Under the pieces are notes generated by a model. That model saw only the letters and a list, made by a program, of their open reading frames with translations. It was not told the origin of the DNA and searched no databases. Both the position numbers and the translations under genes were made by a program. Positions 13,679 through 20,301 of a DNA stretch of 24,316 bases are shown here, one piece after another. The first letter of the stretch is position 1. Every line of letters starts with the position of its first letter. The DNA lies in the IMG/VR virus record IMGVR_UViG_3300042905_005541, positions 1 through 24,316 of that record. One strand, 5' to 3'. Source of the DNA: a virus.

Positions 13679-13708
13679 ATTATAGCTTGTATACTGGCTA
13701 TTTGTCAA
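13679..13708 (-). promoter_or_regulatory. Near-consensus promoter with operator, for the SLOG gene
   Basis: On the - strand TTGACA (13708-13703) and TATAAT (13684-13679) are both perfect, 18 bp apart. The spacer contains the same 18-bp palindrome (13683-13700) as the early promoter. An inverted repeat GGGTAGT/ACTACCC (13709-13729) abuts the -35 and may end transcription from the upstream oxygenase gene. Confidence 0.8.
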
Positions 13709-13742
13709 GGGTAGTCCGAAAAACTACCCTATACTACACATA

Positions 13743-14237
13743 CTACAATAATACTTTTCTAATACTCAAACTCCATCTCTCTGACGTAACTTTTCTCACT
13801 CCATGTATCTTTTTATTATTAAATTCAATTATTTCTCCATCTCTTAAAATCTCAATTTTTTCATCATAGAAAAAACTAACACTGCCCCCAAATAAATTAT
13901 CTTCACAAATATTTACAACAACTACTTTATCATCAAAAATATCTCGATCAATATGATCCTTTAACTCACAACCAACATTATATTTATATAATAAAATACT
14001 ATTCCAATCCTCACCACCCCACAATTTATTACATTTTTTTCTTAACCCATCACTAATTTTTTCACCTTCAAAAATACTACATTTTAATCCTAATTCTACA
14101 CCCATCCCGAACCACAAGCATCTTCTGCCACTATTATTTTCTTTCCTATTCCATCTCTCATTATTCAATTTATTCTCAAAATTCTTAACAAAATTCCAAA
14201 TTTTATCTTTATCTACAAAACCTTTTCTAACTAACAT
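13743..14237 (-). CDS. 2OG-Fe(II) oxygenase (AlkB/P4H-like)
   Basis: A protein of 164 residues. The ATG at 14237 is chosen because AGGTGG lies 5 bp upstream. The C-terminal half carries the facial triad: HxD (His95, Asp97 in KDHIDRDIF), a distal His145 (KKIHGVRKV) and an Arg for 2-oxoglutarate (Arg154 or Arg160 in ERWSLSIRK). The family oxidises nucleic-acid bases or protein side chains. In phages, such enzymes repair alkylated DNA or modify bases. The gene is more AT-rich than its neighbours, especially in codon third positions, suggesting separate origin. It lies between the SLOG gene and a methyltransferase gene. Confidence 0.75.
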   Translation of the reverse strand: MLVRKGFVDKDKIWNFVKNFENKLNNERWNRKENNSGRRCLWFGMGVELGLKCSIFEGEKISDGLRKKCNKLWGGEDWNSILLYKYNVGCELKDHIDRDIFDDKVVVVNICEDNLFGGSVSFFYDEKIEILRDGEIIEFNNKKIHGVRKVTSERWSLSIRKVLL

Positions 14238-14592
14238 AAACACCACCTAAATTAATACTTATATTATAACATAAATATTTAACTAATTCTTATTATTAAT
14301 AATTTCTTTATAATTAACTATTTACAAAAAACATTCTTTATGCTGTTAACAATTATCCCCAAGGGACAGGGGATTAGGGGATAGGGTTTTGGGGGATCAG
14401 CAAGTTTTTTTATTTTTAGTATTTTGGCATTTTTCCTGTCATTGTTATTCTTCATAATAGTCTCAGGAAAAATGTCTAAATACGGGGAATAAAAAAACTT
14501 GCCCCCAACGATAACCGACAGGGGCAAGTAGGGTAACAGATCAATTTTGTATAACTTCCGGCGCGAGCGTTAGCGAGCAGTGAAATATCTTC
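14238..14592. other. Gap between oxygenase and methyltransferase genes
   Basis: A very AT-rich segment (14238-14340), a G-rich stretch around 14360-14398, and the terminator at 14491-14528. A 69-codon frame on the - strand (14318-14527) runs through the terminator and looks accidental. I see no gene here. Confidence 0.5.
14491..14528 (-). terminator. Rho-independent terminator of the methyltransferase gene
   Basis: On the - strand CTTGCCCC and GGGGCAAG pair around a 15-nt loop (14498-14528) and are followed by seven T residues (14497-14491). Confidence 0.8.
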
Positions 14593-15582
14593 TTATTCAT
14601 AAAATGTTACTATGTCTTTTAAGAAATTAAACTTTTTAAATCCTGCAAATTCTTCTATAAATTTTTGTTCTATGCAATGAAATTTAATTTTATTTATCAA
14701 GTTTCTTCTTTTAAATGCTGCGATCGCTTCCTGCATTGCTTTACTTTGCTTTCCCCCAGGAATATGCAAACATTTTATATCATATCCATTTTTTCCTGGT
14801 AATCCTCCAGTTTTTGAATATATTCTATAATGCCTAATCCTACCGGGAAAATCGGGATTATCAGTAGTATCTATTTTCCCAATATATCTAGGTTTAAAAT
14901 CTGTACAGTATCCTTTGATAACTGCTAAATTTGGTGGTATCCAACCTTCTAATTTTATTTGTTCGATTTTATCAATAACTTGATCATAATTCATGGGTGA
15001 ATCATATTTAAATCCATCCTTGGAAATTATAAATTTATCTTTGTCAATTCTGATTAGTTCATATCCTAATGATGATTCAACAAAACCTTTTAATTCAATG
15101 CTGGTAAAGCTTTTTCTGAATGTTTCTATTGTTGTCTTTTCATTTAAACATCCTTTCCCACCTTTAATATTTGTAGAAATTATTAAATGTTTATTAGTTA
15201 ACTCCCATGCTTTAATTAGCGTTTCTCGTCTTTCTTGAAAATTATCAATTACATTTAATACATATCCTAGAGTTACAATATCTGCTTTTTTTGGATATTG
15301 GGGGAAATAGTAGGGGTCATATCCTGTTGATTGATAACCTAATTTAATAAGCTCTTCTACGTCTTTTCCGTATCCACACCCATAATCTAAATGAGTTTCT
15401 GATTTTTTCAATAAACCCATGTTTAACATTTTTCTTGATAAACATGACATTCTTTGTCTGATTGGTGCTGCTAAATGTGATTTATTCATTTTTATTAAGG
15501 GATTACTTAGAGAGTTAAAAACTAATTGTAGCGATATAGCGTCATAATGACGTTTTTGTTGAATAAATTTGAATAAGTTCAA
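14593..15582 (-). CDS. DNA phosphorothioation-associated family methyltransferase
   Basis: A protein of 329 residues read from a TTG at 15582; the first ATG in frame is at 15489 and would remove 31 residues, including the RHYDAI segment that matches the RHRTAI start of the family. Motif I for S-adenosylmethionine is DYGCGYG (residues 66-72), then GYDPYYFP and ADIVTLGYVLNVIDNFQERR, the hallmarks of the putative methyltransferase family found near dnd genes. Full-length members are longer, so the C-terminal half is shorter here. No dndBCDE genes are in the window. Base or backbone modification for protection against host defences is a reasonable inference. Confidence 0.72.
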   Translation of the reverse strand: MNLFKFIQQKRHYDAISLQLVFNSLSNPLIKMNKSHLAAPIRQRMSCLSRKMLNMGLLKKSETHLDYGCGYGKDVEELIKLGYQSTGYDPYYFPQYPKKADIVTLGYVLNVIDNFQERRETLIKAWELTNKHLIISTNIKGGKGCLNEKTTIETFRKSFTSIELKGFVESSLGYELIRIDKDKFIISKDGFKYDSPMNYDQVIDKIEQIKLEGWIPPNLAVIKGYCTDFKPRYIGKIDTTDNPDFPGRIRHYRIYSKTGGLPGKNGYDIKCLHIPGGKQSKAMQEAIAAFKRRNLINKIKFHCIEQKFIEEFAGFKKFNFLKDIVTFYE

Positions 15583-15726
15583 AACGTTTAATTTATAATG
15601 AATTTATGAATTAAAAAATTTGCCATGAAAAAATACAGACTAGACTACAGCATTGAATCTGTTTGAGTCTTTAGCGTCAAGCTAGTAATTCCATCAACAA
15701 ATTGTAGCTATTGGAGAAGTTGAATT

Positions 15727-16131
15727 TTGAACCTAGTAAAACCCCACGTATCATCACACTTATCACTTGAGGATCAATATCCTCTAGGAACATGGATTAA
15801 AGACTTATTGTTAATAGACTTTCTGCCACCGTCTTTTCACAAAGTTGTGGCATATAAAGATGGCTATGTAATGGGTGAAAATGAACACGGCGTTTCTAGC
15901 TTGTCTCCATTTGATTGTTGCCAACCCACAGCAACGGAAATTCAGAGGCTAGAATCTAAACCTGCTTTTAGAAAATCAATAGGTGTAGATTCTATTTGCA
16001 CTTATGATAGTGAAAAATATATTGTTGTCGGGTTTGATTGCAAGAAATCAATGATTAGTATTCAAAAACTTAACAACAAATCAGTTAAAGTAAAAAATGT
16101 AAGTATCAAACTTTTACAATTTGAGGATTAA
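15727..16131 (+). CDS. Hypothetical protein
   Basis: A protein of 134 residues. It starts at TTG 15727, since a stop lies directly upstream in frame, no ATG occurs before residue 49, and GGAG sits at a suitable distance. The two beta-rich parts (FHKVVAYKDGYVMGENEHGV and GVDSICTYDSEKYIVVGFDC followed by MISIQKLNNKSVKV) look like a duplicated small beta domain. No family recognised. The next gene begins 40 bp downstream on the same strand. Confidence 0.5.
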   Translation: MNLVKPHVSSHLSLEDQYPLGTWIKDLLLIDFLPPSFHKVVAYKDGYVMGENEHGVSSLSPFDCCQPTATEIQRLESKPAFRKSIGVDSICTYDSEKYIVVGFDCKKSMISIQKLNNKSVKVKNVSIKLLQFED

Positions 16132-16170
16132 CTATGGATTTATTCAAATACTGTAACCAAGAGGCAAATC

Positions 16171-16863
16171 ATGGCAAATACAAATACATCAATTGAATGG
16201 ACAGATAAATCTTGGAATCCTGTAACCGGATGTACTAAGGTTAGTCCAGGCTGCATACATTGCTACGCAGAAACCATTACTAAACGGTTTCGTTTTTCAA
16301 ATGGATTTGATTTAACTTTATATCCAGAAAGGGTAGAACAACCTTTATCGTGGAAAAAGCCATCTAAAATCTTTGTTAATTCAATGAGTGATCTTTTTCA
16401 TGAAGAAGTACCTTTAGACTTTATTCAGTCTGTATTTGAGACAATAAAGAAAACCCCGCAGCACACCTATCAAATTCTCACAAAGCGTCCTGAGAGATTA
16501 GTTGAATTAGCACCACATCTAGAATTTCATAAAAATATCTGGTTAGGTGTATCAGTAGAAAGTCAAGATTATATTTCTCGTATTGATTTACTTCGTCAAG
16601 TTCCTGCAAATGTGCGGTTCCTTTCCTGTGAACCATTGCTAGGCTCATTATATCTTGATTTAACTAATATTGATTGGGTTATTGTCGGTGGTGAATCTGG
16701 TCAAAAACATCGACCAATAAATCTTGATTGGGTTAGAGATATTCGTAACCAATGCCGAAGGGCAAAAGTTGCATTTTTCTTTAAGCAAGTTGGCGGGAAA
16801 ACTTCTAAATCTGGAGGTAATTCATTGGATGGTAAAAAGTATTTGGAGTTTCCAAAATGTTAA
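16171..16863 (+). CDS. Phage Gp37/Gp68 family protein (DUF5131), three-Cys motif
   Basis: A protein of 230 residues, close to the family's usual size. It begins SIEWTDKSWNPVTGCTKVSP with Cys21, Cys28 and Cys31 (C-x6-C-x2-C), then SKIFVNSMSDLFHEEVP, HTYQILTKRPERL, NIWLGVSVESQDY, FLSCEPLLG, DWVIVGGESGQKHRP and AFFFKQVGG. These segments in this order define the family. It has a TIM-barrel-like pattern and a Cys triplet resembling radical-SAM enzymes, but its reaction is unknown. It is followed by two overlapping genes, including an ASCH protein, so the three are translated together. GAGG precedes the ATG. Confidence 0.87.
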   Translation: MANTNTSIEWTDKSWNPVTGCTKVSPGCIHCYAETITKRFRFSNGFDLTLYPERVEQPLSWKKPSKIFVNSMSDLFHEEVPLDFIQSVFETIKKTPQHTYQILTKRPERLVELAPHLEFHKNIWLGVSVESQDYISRIDLLRQVPANVRFLSCEPLLGSLYLDLTNIDWVIVGGESGQKHRPINLDWVRDIRNQCRRAKVAFFFKQVGGKTSKSGGNSLDGKKYLEFPKC

Positions 16864-17195
16864 TGATTAGTGGTTTAGATTTAGAGCTTACTCAACACCT
16901 CAGAAAAGCTAAAGGATATGAATTTAAACTTTTGTTTACTGTGGCAATTGATAAAATTGGTTTATATTTACAGCTTGAAGTACAAGAAAGAGGAAAAGTA
17001 GGCGTTTCAGATATCGCTGATTTTTGTATAACCTATAATCTCACGTTTAAAACTTGTACTGAAATTTTGGAGGAATTGAAAATACTACCAGAAGGTACAT
17101 TTTTGACGCTTAGAAGGGACGGGCTTAATGTTGGGGAAGTTATGTCAGAGGCTAGAAGATTAGCGGAATTGAAGAATGGAAACACTACTGATTAG
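16857..17195 (+). CDS. Hypothetical protein between DUF5131 and ASCH genes
   Basis: A protein of 112 residues starting inside the end of the DUF5131 gene (7-bp overlap) and overlapping the ASCH gene by 20 bp. The middle (VGVSDIADFCITYNLTFKTC, TEILEELKIL) reads as a small helix-turn-helix or winged-helix domain. It is not the usual TcmP partner of three-Cys proteins, which is much longer. The segment recalls the DFADRWNL region of the protein at 6779-7099. Confidence 0.55.
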   Translation: MLMISGLDLELTQHLRKAKGYEFKLLFTVAIDKIGLYLQLEVQERGKVGVSDIADFCITYNLTFKTCTEILEELKILPEGTFLTLRRDGLNVGEVMSEARRLAELKNGNTTD

Positions 17196-17646
17196 TTTAA
17201 AACCACGGCACTGCAAAAATGTCTTCAGCGGTAGGAAGACCATGGAACTGAGAAAGCGATCGCCTAAAAAATACTCCACTTTAGATGGTAGGGTTTATCC
17301 TGAGTTTACTCATATAATGATCTATCAATCAGTGAGGCATGAAATAGTCGGAATGGTTGAGTGTGGAGAGATCATCACAAGATATAAGGATGAGTGGTCG
17401 GCTGATGAAATCAAATCACTTTGCATCAGCAAAGATGAGATAGCCGCATACACAGGCGACAGAAAGGGAGTGGGGATTAATATATTTAATCCTAGATTAT
17501 TCAATACACCAATTCCAATCGGGGTCATGATCAATGATTTTGGCATACATCCACCGCAGCATTTCAAATATTTAAATTCAGATTTATCAAAGAAGTTGAT
17601 CAACTTCGGTCAGATTGGCACTCCTAGGAACGTGGCTAGAATTTAA
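17176..17646 (+). CDS. ASCH-domain protein
   Basis: A protein of 156 residues. Its start LLISLKPRHCKNVFSGRKTM followed by ELRKRSPKK, and later HIMIYQSV and EIVGMVECGEI, fits the ASCH/PUA-like fold, with the basic G-x-K-T-(x)-E-L-R-(K/R)-R signature that binds RNA or modified nucleotides. Phage ASCH proteins are poorly characterised; members act on RNA or as N4-acetylcytidine hydrolases. It overlaps the preceding gene by 20 bp. It is the last gene before the CRISPR-repeat-like unit. Confidence 0.75.
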   Translation: METLLISLKPRHCKNVFSGRKTMELRKRSPKKYSTLDGRVYPEFTHIMIYQSVRHEIVGMVECGEIITRYKDEWSADEIKSLCISKDEIAAYTGDRKGVGINIFNPRLFNTPIPIGVMINDFGIHPPQHFKYLNSDLSKKLINFGQIGTPRNVARI

Positions 17647-17665
17647 CACTTGTTTAACATATTAG

Positions 17666-17702
17666 GTGACAATTACTATTTAAGGTAATTGAGGATTGAA
17701 AC
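17666..17702 (+). CRISPR. Solitary CRISPR-repeat-like unit (possible RNA anti-CRISPR)
   Basis: A single 37-nt sequence that looks like a cyanobacterial CRISPR repeat. It begins GTGAC, contains the inverted pair AATTAC (17671-17676) and GTAATT (17685-17690) around an 8-nt loop, and ends GAGGATTGAAAC. The last 8 nt, ATTGAAAC, are the typical 5' crRNA handle. Length, hairpin and handle all fit. There is no second repeat, no array and no cas gene. It is followed by 28 nt and then the terminator at 17731-17759. It may be transcribed from the ASCH operon, whose stop is 19 bp upstream. Confidence 0.65.
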
Positions 17703-17730
17703 AACGACACGATTGATTAACCACAAAATG

Positions 17731-17759
17731 AAACCCTGTAAGTTAATTACAGGGTTTTT
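17731..17759. terminator. Rho-independent terminator
   Basis: Perfect 11-bp stem AAACCCTGTAA and TTACAGGGTTT around a 5-nt loop, followed by T residues on the + strand and a U-rich tail on the - strand. It ends the + transcript with the CRISPR-like unit and may also serve the convergent gene at 17796-17951. Confidence 0.8.
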
Positions 17760-17795
17760 AATTGCAGCCATGATTAATACTGAGAAACGTAATTA

Positions 17796-17951
17796 TTATT
17801 TTAATGTTGAATCAAAGTTTTTTATGGTTTCCATAAGGATAATTTCTACCGTCTGGGAAACACTTCGTTGTTGATTATCTGCTAATTCCTTAATTCTCTT
17901 AGCTAATTCCTCGGTTGTAACTGTGGTGATACGAGCGGTTTTAGTTTTCAT
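17796..17951 (-). CDS. Small ribbon-helix-helix protein
   Basis: A 51-residue protein from the ATG at 17951. The pattern is strand TARITTVTT, helix EELAKRIKELADNQ, turn and helix RSVSQTVEIILMETIKN, typical of Arc/CopG-like DNA-binding proteins that often repress their own operon. It is divergent from the gene at 18096 and convergent with the + strand ASCH operon. No toxin partner is beside it, which speaks for a regulator rather than an antitoxin. Confidence 0.65.
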   Translation of the reverse strand: MKTKTARITTVTTEELAKRIKELADNQQRSVSQTVEIILMETIKNFDSTLK

Positions 17952-18019
17952 TATTTTAGATTTGTTTTTTGAACAGTTTGAAACTTTTGACAACTATTTA
18001 TATTATAATTTCCTTAGAT

Positions 18020-18055
18020 AAAAAAAGCTCTGGATTGCTTCTAACAATTCAGAGC
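18020..18055 (-). terminator. Terminator-like hairpin facing the - strand
   Basis: GCTCTGGATTG and CAATTCAGAGC (18027-18055) pair over 11 positions with one G-U, and on the - strand the hairpin is followed by seven T residues. No - strand gene lies upstream, so it may end an antisense transcript or insulate the gene at 17796-17951. Confidence 0.6.
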
Positions 18056-18095
18056 GATACCGTCCCCACAAATTTGCCTTGTAGGAGGTTTCATA

Positions 18096-18326
18096 ATGAT
18101 ACGTTCATCTCAAATAAATATCATGCCAATGAGCCCTAAAGAATTTGTAGCTCTTTACGGGAAGAAATTTGCCGCGCGTGTTTCAGGATATCCAGAAGAA
18201 ACATTAGGTAAGTATTTGGCTAAACCAGAATCTAAGCGGTACATTAACCCCAGTGATTCAGTAAAGCTGCACTTTGGAGCTATTCACCAAATTATCAATA
18301 CTAATTCAAAACCACAAGAGTCATAA
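18096..18326 (+). CDS. Small HTH-like protein
   Basis: A 76-residue protein with a strong ribosome binding site (TAGGAGGTTTCATA before the ATG). The segment MSPKEFVALYGKKFAARVSG followed by YPEETLGKYLAKPESKRYIN reads as a helix-turn-helix that recognises a site, and INPSDSVKLHFGAIHQIINT as a closing helix. This resembles small Cro-like regulators in cyanobacteria. Two copies of the palindrome GTCATAATGAC lie at and just after its end and may be operators. No family is certain. Confidence 0.6.
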   Translation: MIRSSQINIMPMSPKEFVALYGKKFAARVSGYPEETLGKYLAKPESKRYINPSDSVKLHFGAIHQIINTNSKPQES

Positions 18327-18359
18327 TGACGTTTTTGGTACGAATATAGTCATAATGAC
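18320..18359. promoter_or_regulatory. Two copies of palindrome GTCATAATGAC
   Basis: GTCATAATGAC at 18320-18330 and 18349-18359, each a perfect odd palindrome (GTCAT-A-ATGAC), 29 bp apart. A third copy lies at 15541-15551, inside the start of the methyltransferase gene. They look like operator sites. Confidence 0.5.
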
Positions 18360-18386
18360 ACTCCCATATTTTATGGGAGTTTTTTA
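18360..18386 (+). terminator. Rho-independent terminator
   Basis: ACTCCCATA and TATGGGAGT form a 9-bp stem with a 3-nt loop, followed by TTTTTT. It ends the small HTH-like gene's transcript just before the iteron array. Confidence 0.85.
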
Positions 18387-18397
18387 ATATAGAAGAA

Positions 18398-18491
18398 GTT
18401 CACGGGAAGTTCGCGGGAGGTTCGCGGGAGGTTCACGGGAAGGTTATGAGTAGTTCACAAGTAGTTCGCGGATAGTTAGCGAAAAGGTTAC
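18398..18491. repeat. Tandem 11-bp iterons upstream of HTH gene
   Basis: About eight consecutive units close to GTTC(A/G)CGGGA(A/G), with starts at 18398, 18409, 18420, 18431, 18443, 18453, 18464 and 18475, then GTTAC directly before the ATG at 18492. The unit length is about one DNA turn, so bound proteins would line up on one face. Units degrade toward the gene. This arrangement is typical of plasmid partition centromeres or iteron origins. Confidence 0.7.
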
Positions 18492-19067
18492 ATGAAGTCG
18501 ATGAACAGATTGCCTAAACAGGATTTATCTTCTGGTCAAATCGCTGAGTTTCTGGGAGTAAGTCGTAAGACGATTACGAGTTACTACGAAAAAGTGAAAC
18601 AAGCCTACTACTGGCTTGAAGAATCTGAACTAAGTTATGGTGCATCTAACCAAAAAAGATACACACAGTTTTGTGTGGCTGCTATTGAAGATTTATTTGC
18701 ATCTGAAAATCACCAGAAATGGATAAATGATATTCAGTCAAGCCACAAGAATGATAGTGATAGTAATTTATCTGAGTCTGGGGGTGAGATTGTTAGCTTG
18801 GCTATTCCTGATGACGTTGTAGAAATAGTAGAAGTGGAGGTAATTGATTCAGCAGAAATCAAAAAATATGATTTATCCAAATTTACACAAGCCAATTTAA
18901 TAAATGTGGGAAATCTAAGAACAAACAACAATATTAAATTAAAAGCATTGGAAGAGGCAACAAAGGAGAGATTTAGGATGATGGGAATAGTCGCTGCTCA
19001 AAAAGCGATTTATGCCTACACTGAGGCATTTAATGAAGAAATAAATTCGCTTTCGCTGGAGGATTGA
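18492..19067 (+). CDS. HTH DNA-binding protein next to iteron array
   Basis: A protein of 191 residues. The N-terminal part (SSGQIAEFLGVSRKTITSYY) is a clear helix-turn-helix of the MerR/Xre kind. A helical middle (YYWLEESEL) and an acidic linker (SDSNLSESGGEIVSL) follow, then a C-terminal helical basic segment. The 11-bp iterons end at its start codon, so it probably binds them and represses itself; the array would then be either an autoregulatory or a centromere site. ATG 18501 is an alternative start. The next gene overlaps its end by coupling (GGAGG lies within its last codons). Confidence 0.65.
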   Translation: MKSMNRLPKQDLSSGQIAEFLGVSRKTITSYYEKVKQAYYWLEESELSYGASNQKRYTQFCVAAIEDLFASENHQKWINDIQSSHKNDSDSNLSESGGEIVSLAIPDDVVEIVEVEVIDSAEIKKYDLSKFTQANLINVGNLRTNNNIKLKALEEATKERFRMMGIVAAQKAIYAYTEAFNEEINSLSLED

Positions 19068-19069
19068 AC

Positions 19070-19306
19070 ATGGAATTATTTTTAGCGATCGCTCTAGGAA
19101 GCATAATACTTTTATCACCATCGGGATTATTAATCTATGGTTTTCTAAAGTCTTGTGAAAAAGGTAGATTAGCCACGCTGAATAATTTATCTAATCATCC
19201 TGAATTAGCAGAATTATCAGAAATCAGAAATGATTACGAAAAAATTGTGGAAATACCTGCAGAACCTGAGACTAAAAAAAAGTCTTTCCTGGAAATCATG
19301 TTTTAA
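19070..19306 (+). CDS. Small membrane protein
   Basis: A 78-residue protein. The ATG at 19070 has GGAGG 7 bp upstream, favouring it over the TTG at 19064. Residues 1-27 (FLAIALGSIILLSPSGLLIY) form one membrane segment, followed by a hydrophilic, charged cytoplasmic tail ending in KKKSFLEIMF. It precedes the ATPase gene by 20 bp and probably acts with it, as a membrane anchor. Confidence 0.6.
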   Translation: MELFLAIALGSIILLSPSGLLIYGFLKSCEKGRLATLNNLSNHPELAELSEIRNDYEKIVEIPAEPETKKKSFLEIMF

Positions 19307-19326
19307 ATGATTCCTGGTGGCAGGTC

Positions 19327-20250
19327 ATGATTCACCAAACCGCATTAATTTGGGGCAATCAGGGAGGTGGTAAATCGTGGCTTGCTAGGTTCATAATCCA
19401 GCAAAAACTAAAATCATCAACAGGTTACAGAATTATTGTACTAGACCCTGATTCTAATCGTAGTGAATGGCAGGGTGTGGAATCCTACCATGATCACGAA
19501 TCAATTGAGAAGATGATGAGGTGGTATTATGGCGAATTAATTGCCAGATATAAAGAATTTTCTCAGTCTAATATCCTAGAAAATCAATGGAGAGAAAAAT
19601 TATGGAGTCAAGGTAAAGCAATTACTTTAGTGATAGAGGAGGCCACTACTTACTCATCATTTATCAAAGACCATGAATTTCTTAGCAATTTTGGTAAGTA
19701 TGCTTTGACTAAATCTAGAAAACAAGAAATGCCAGTTTTAATTGTTGCTCATAATAATACACAATCGTGTTTGTTTGGTATTTCTGGACTTCATAATTTA
19801 GTTTCTAAGATGCTACAGATTGAATGTTTGGCTGAGATTAATAAATCATCATTTAAGCCTATCTCTACCGGGAAAGCTAGAGTTAAATTAGATTCTTCAA
19901 GCGAATGGCTGTTAGTTGATTTACCGAAACAGGATAATAAAATTATTAATTTTGGTACACCAATTAAAGAAATTCCCCAAGGCGATAACAATGAATTATT
20001 AATTTCAGAAATTTTACCTGATGGTCTGAAATCAATTCTGAAATTCGCCATTGAGAAACAGAATTGGATATCAATTAGAGAAGTTTTAAGAAAAGATTTT
20101 AGTACATTAAAAAATTATAATTCTCAGAAAGTCAGGGAATTGTTTTTAATACTAAAGTCTAAAGGATACGGAGATTGTAGAACTCTACAGTCTAGTTTCC
20201 AGTTTAAAATTCATTGTGTCGAACCCTTGCGGGATATACCTGACAACTGA
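19327..20250 (+). CDS. P-loop ATPase of HerA/FtsK type
   Basis: A protein of 307 residues. Walker A is GNQGGGKS (residues 10-17), very near the N-terminus; Walker B is ITLVIEEA (99-106), and VLIVAHNN (about residue 140) fits a sensor motif. The segment YRIIVLDPDSNRSEWQGVES after Walker A recalls HerA/FtsK-like DNA translocases and VirD4-type proteins. The C-terminal part (SIREVLRKDFSTLKNYNSQK, VRELFLILKSKGYGD) looks like a winged-helix DNA-binding domain. It lies among membrane protein genes, so a DNA-translocation or partition motor at the membrane is plausible. The terminase at 21431 is a separate packaging ATPase. Confidence 0.72.
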   Translation: MIHQTALIWGNQGGGKSWLARFIIQQKLKSSTGYRIIVLDPDSNRSEWQGVESYHDHESIEKMMRWYYGELIARYKEFSQSNILENQWREKLWSQGKAITLVIEEATTYSSFIKDHEFLSNFGKYALTKSRKQEMPVLIVAHNNTQSCLFGISGLHNLVSKMLQIECLAEINKSSFKPISTGKARVKLDSSSEWLLVDLPKQDNKIINFGTPIKEIPQGDNNELLISEILPDGLKSILKFAIEKQNWISIREVLRKDFSTLKNYNSQKVRELFLILKSKGYGDCRTLQSSFQFKIHCVEPLRDIPDN

Positions 20251-20275
20251 CAACTGACAACTGACAACTGACAAA
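20241..20275. repeat. Heptanucleotide STRR, five TGACAAC units
   Basis: Five head-to-tail copies of TGACAAC (last TGACAAA) overlapping the stop codon of the ATPase gene. Short tandem heptamers of this kind are typical of filamentous, heterocyst-forming cyanobacteria. Confidence 0.75.
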
Positions 20276-20301
20276 AACCATTATCGAGGTAGGTAAGTAA
20301 G

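Noticed and set aside
14318-14527. 69-codon frame on the - strand
   Set aside because: It runs through a clear terminator hairpin, has no ribosome binding site and no family resemblance.
15624-15665. 13-codon frame (MKKYRLDYSIESV) before the gene at 15727
   Set aside because: Too short to support; no ribosome binding site, and no regulatory structure follows it.
19058-19067. GAGGATTGAA, matching the end of the CRISPR-like unit
   Set aside because: It is the end of the HTH gene and the ribosome binding site of the next; the rest of the repeat, including its hairpin, is absent.
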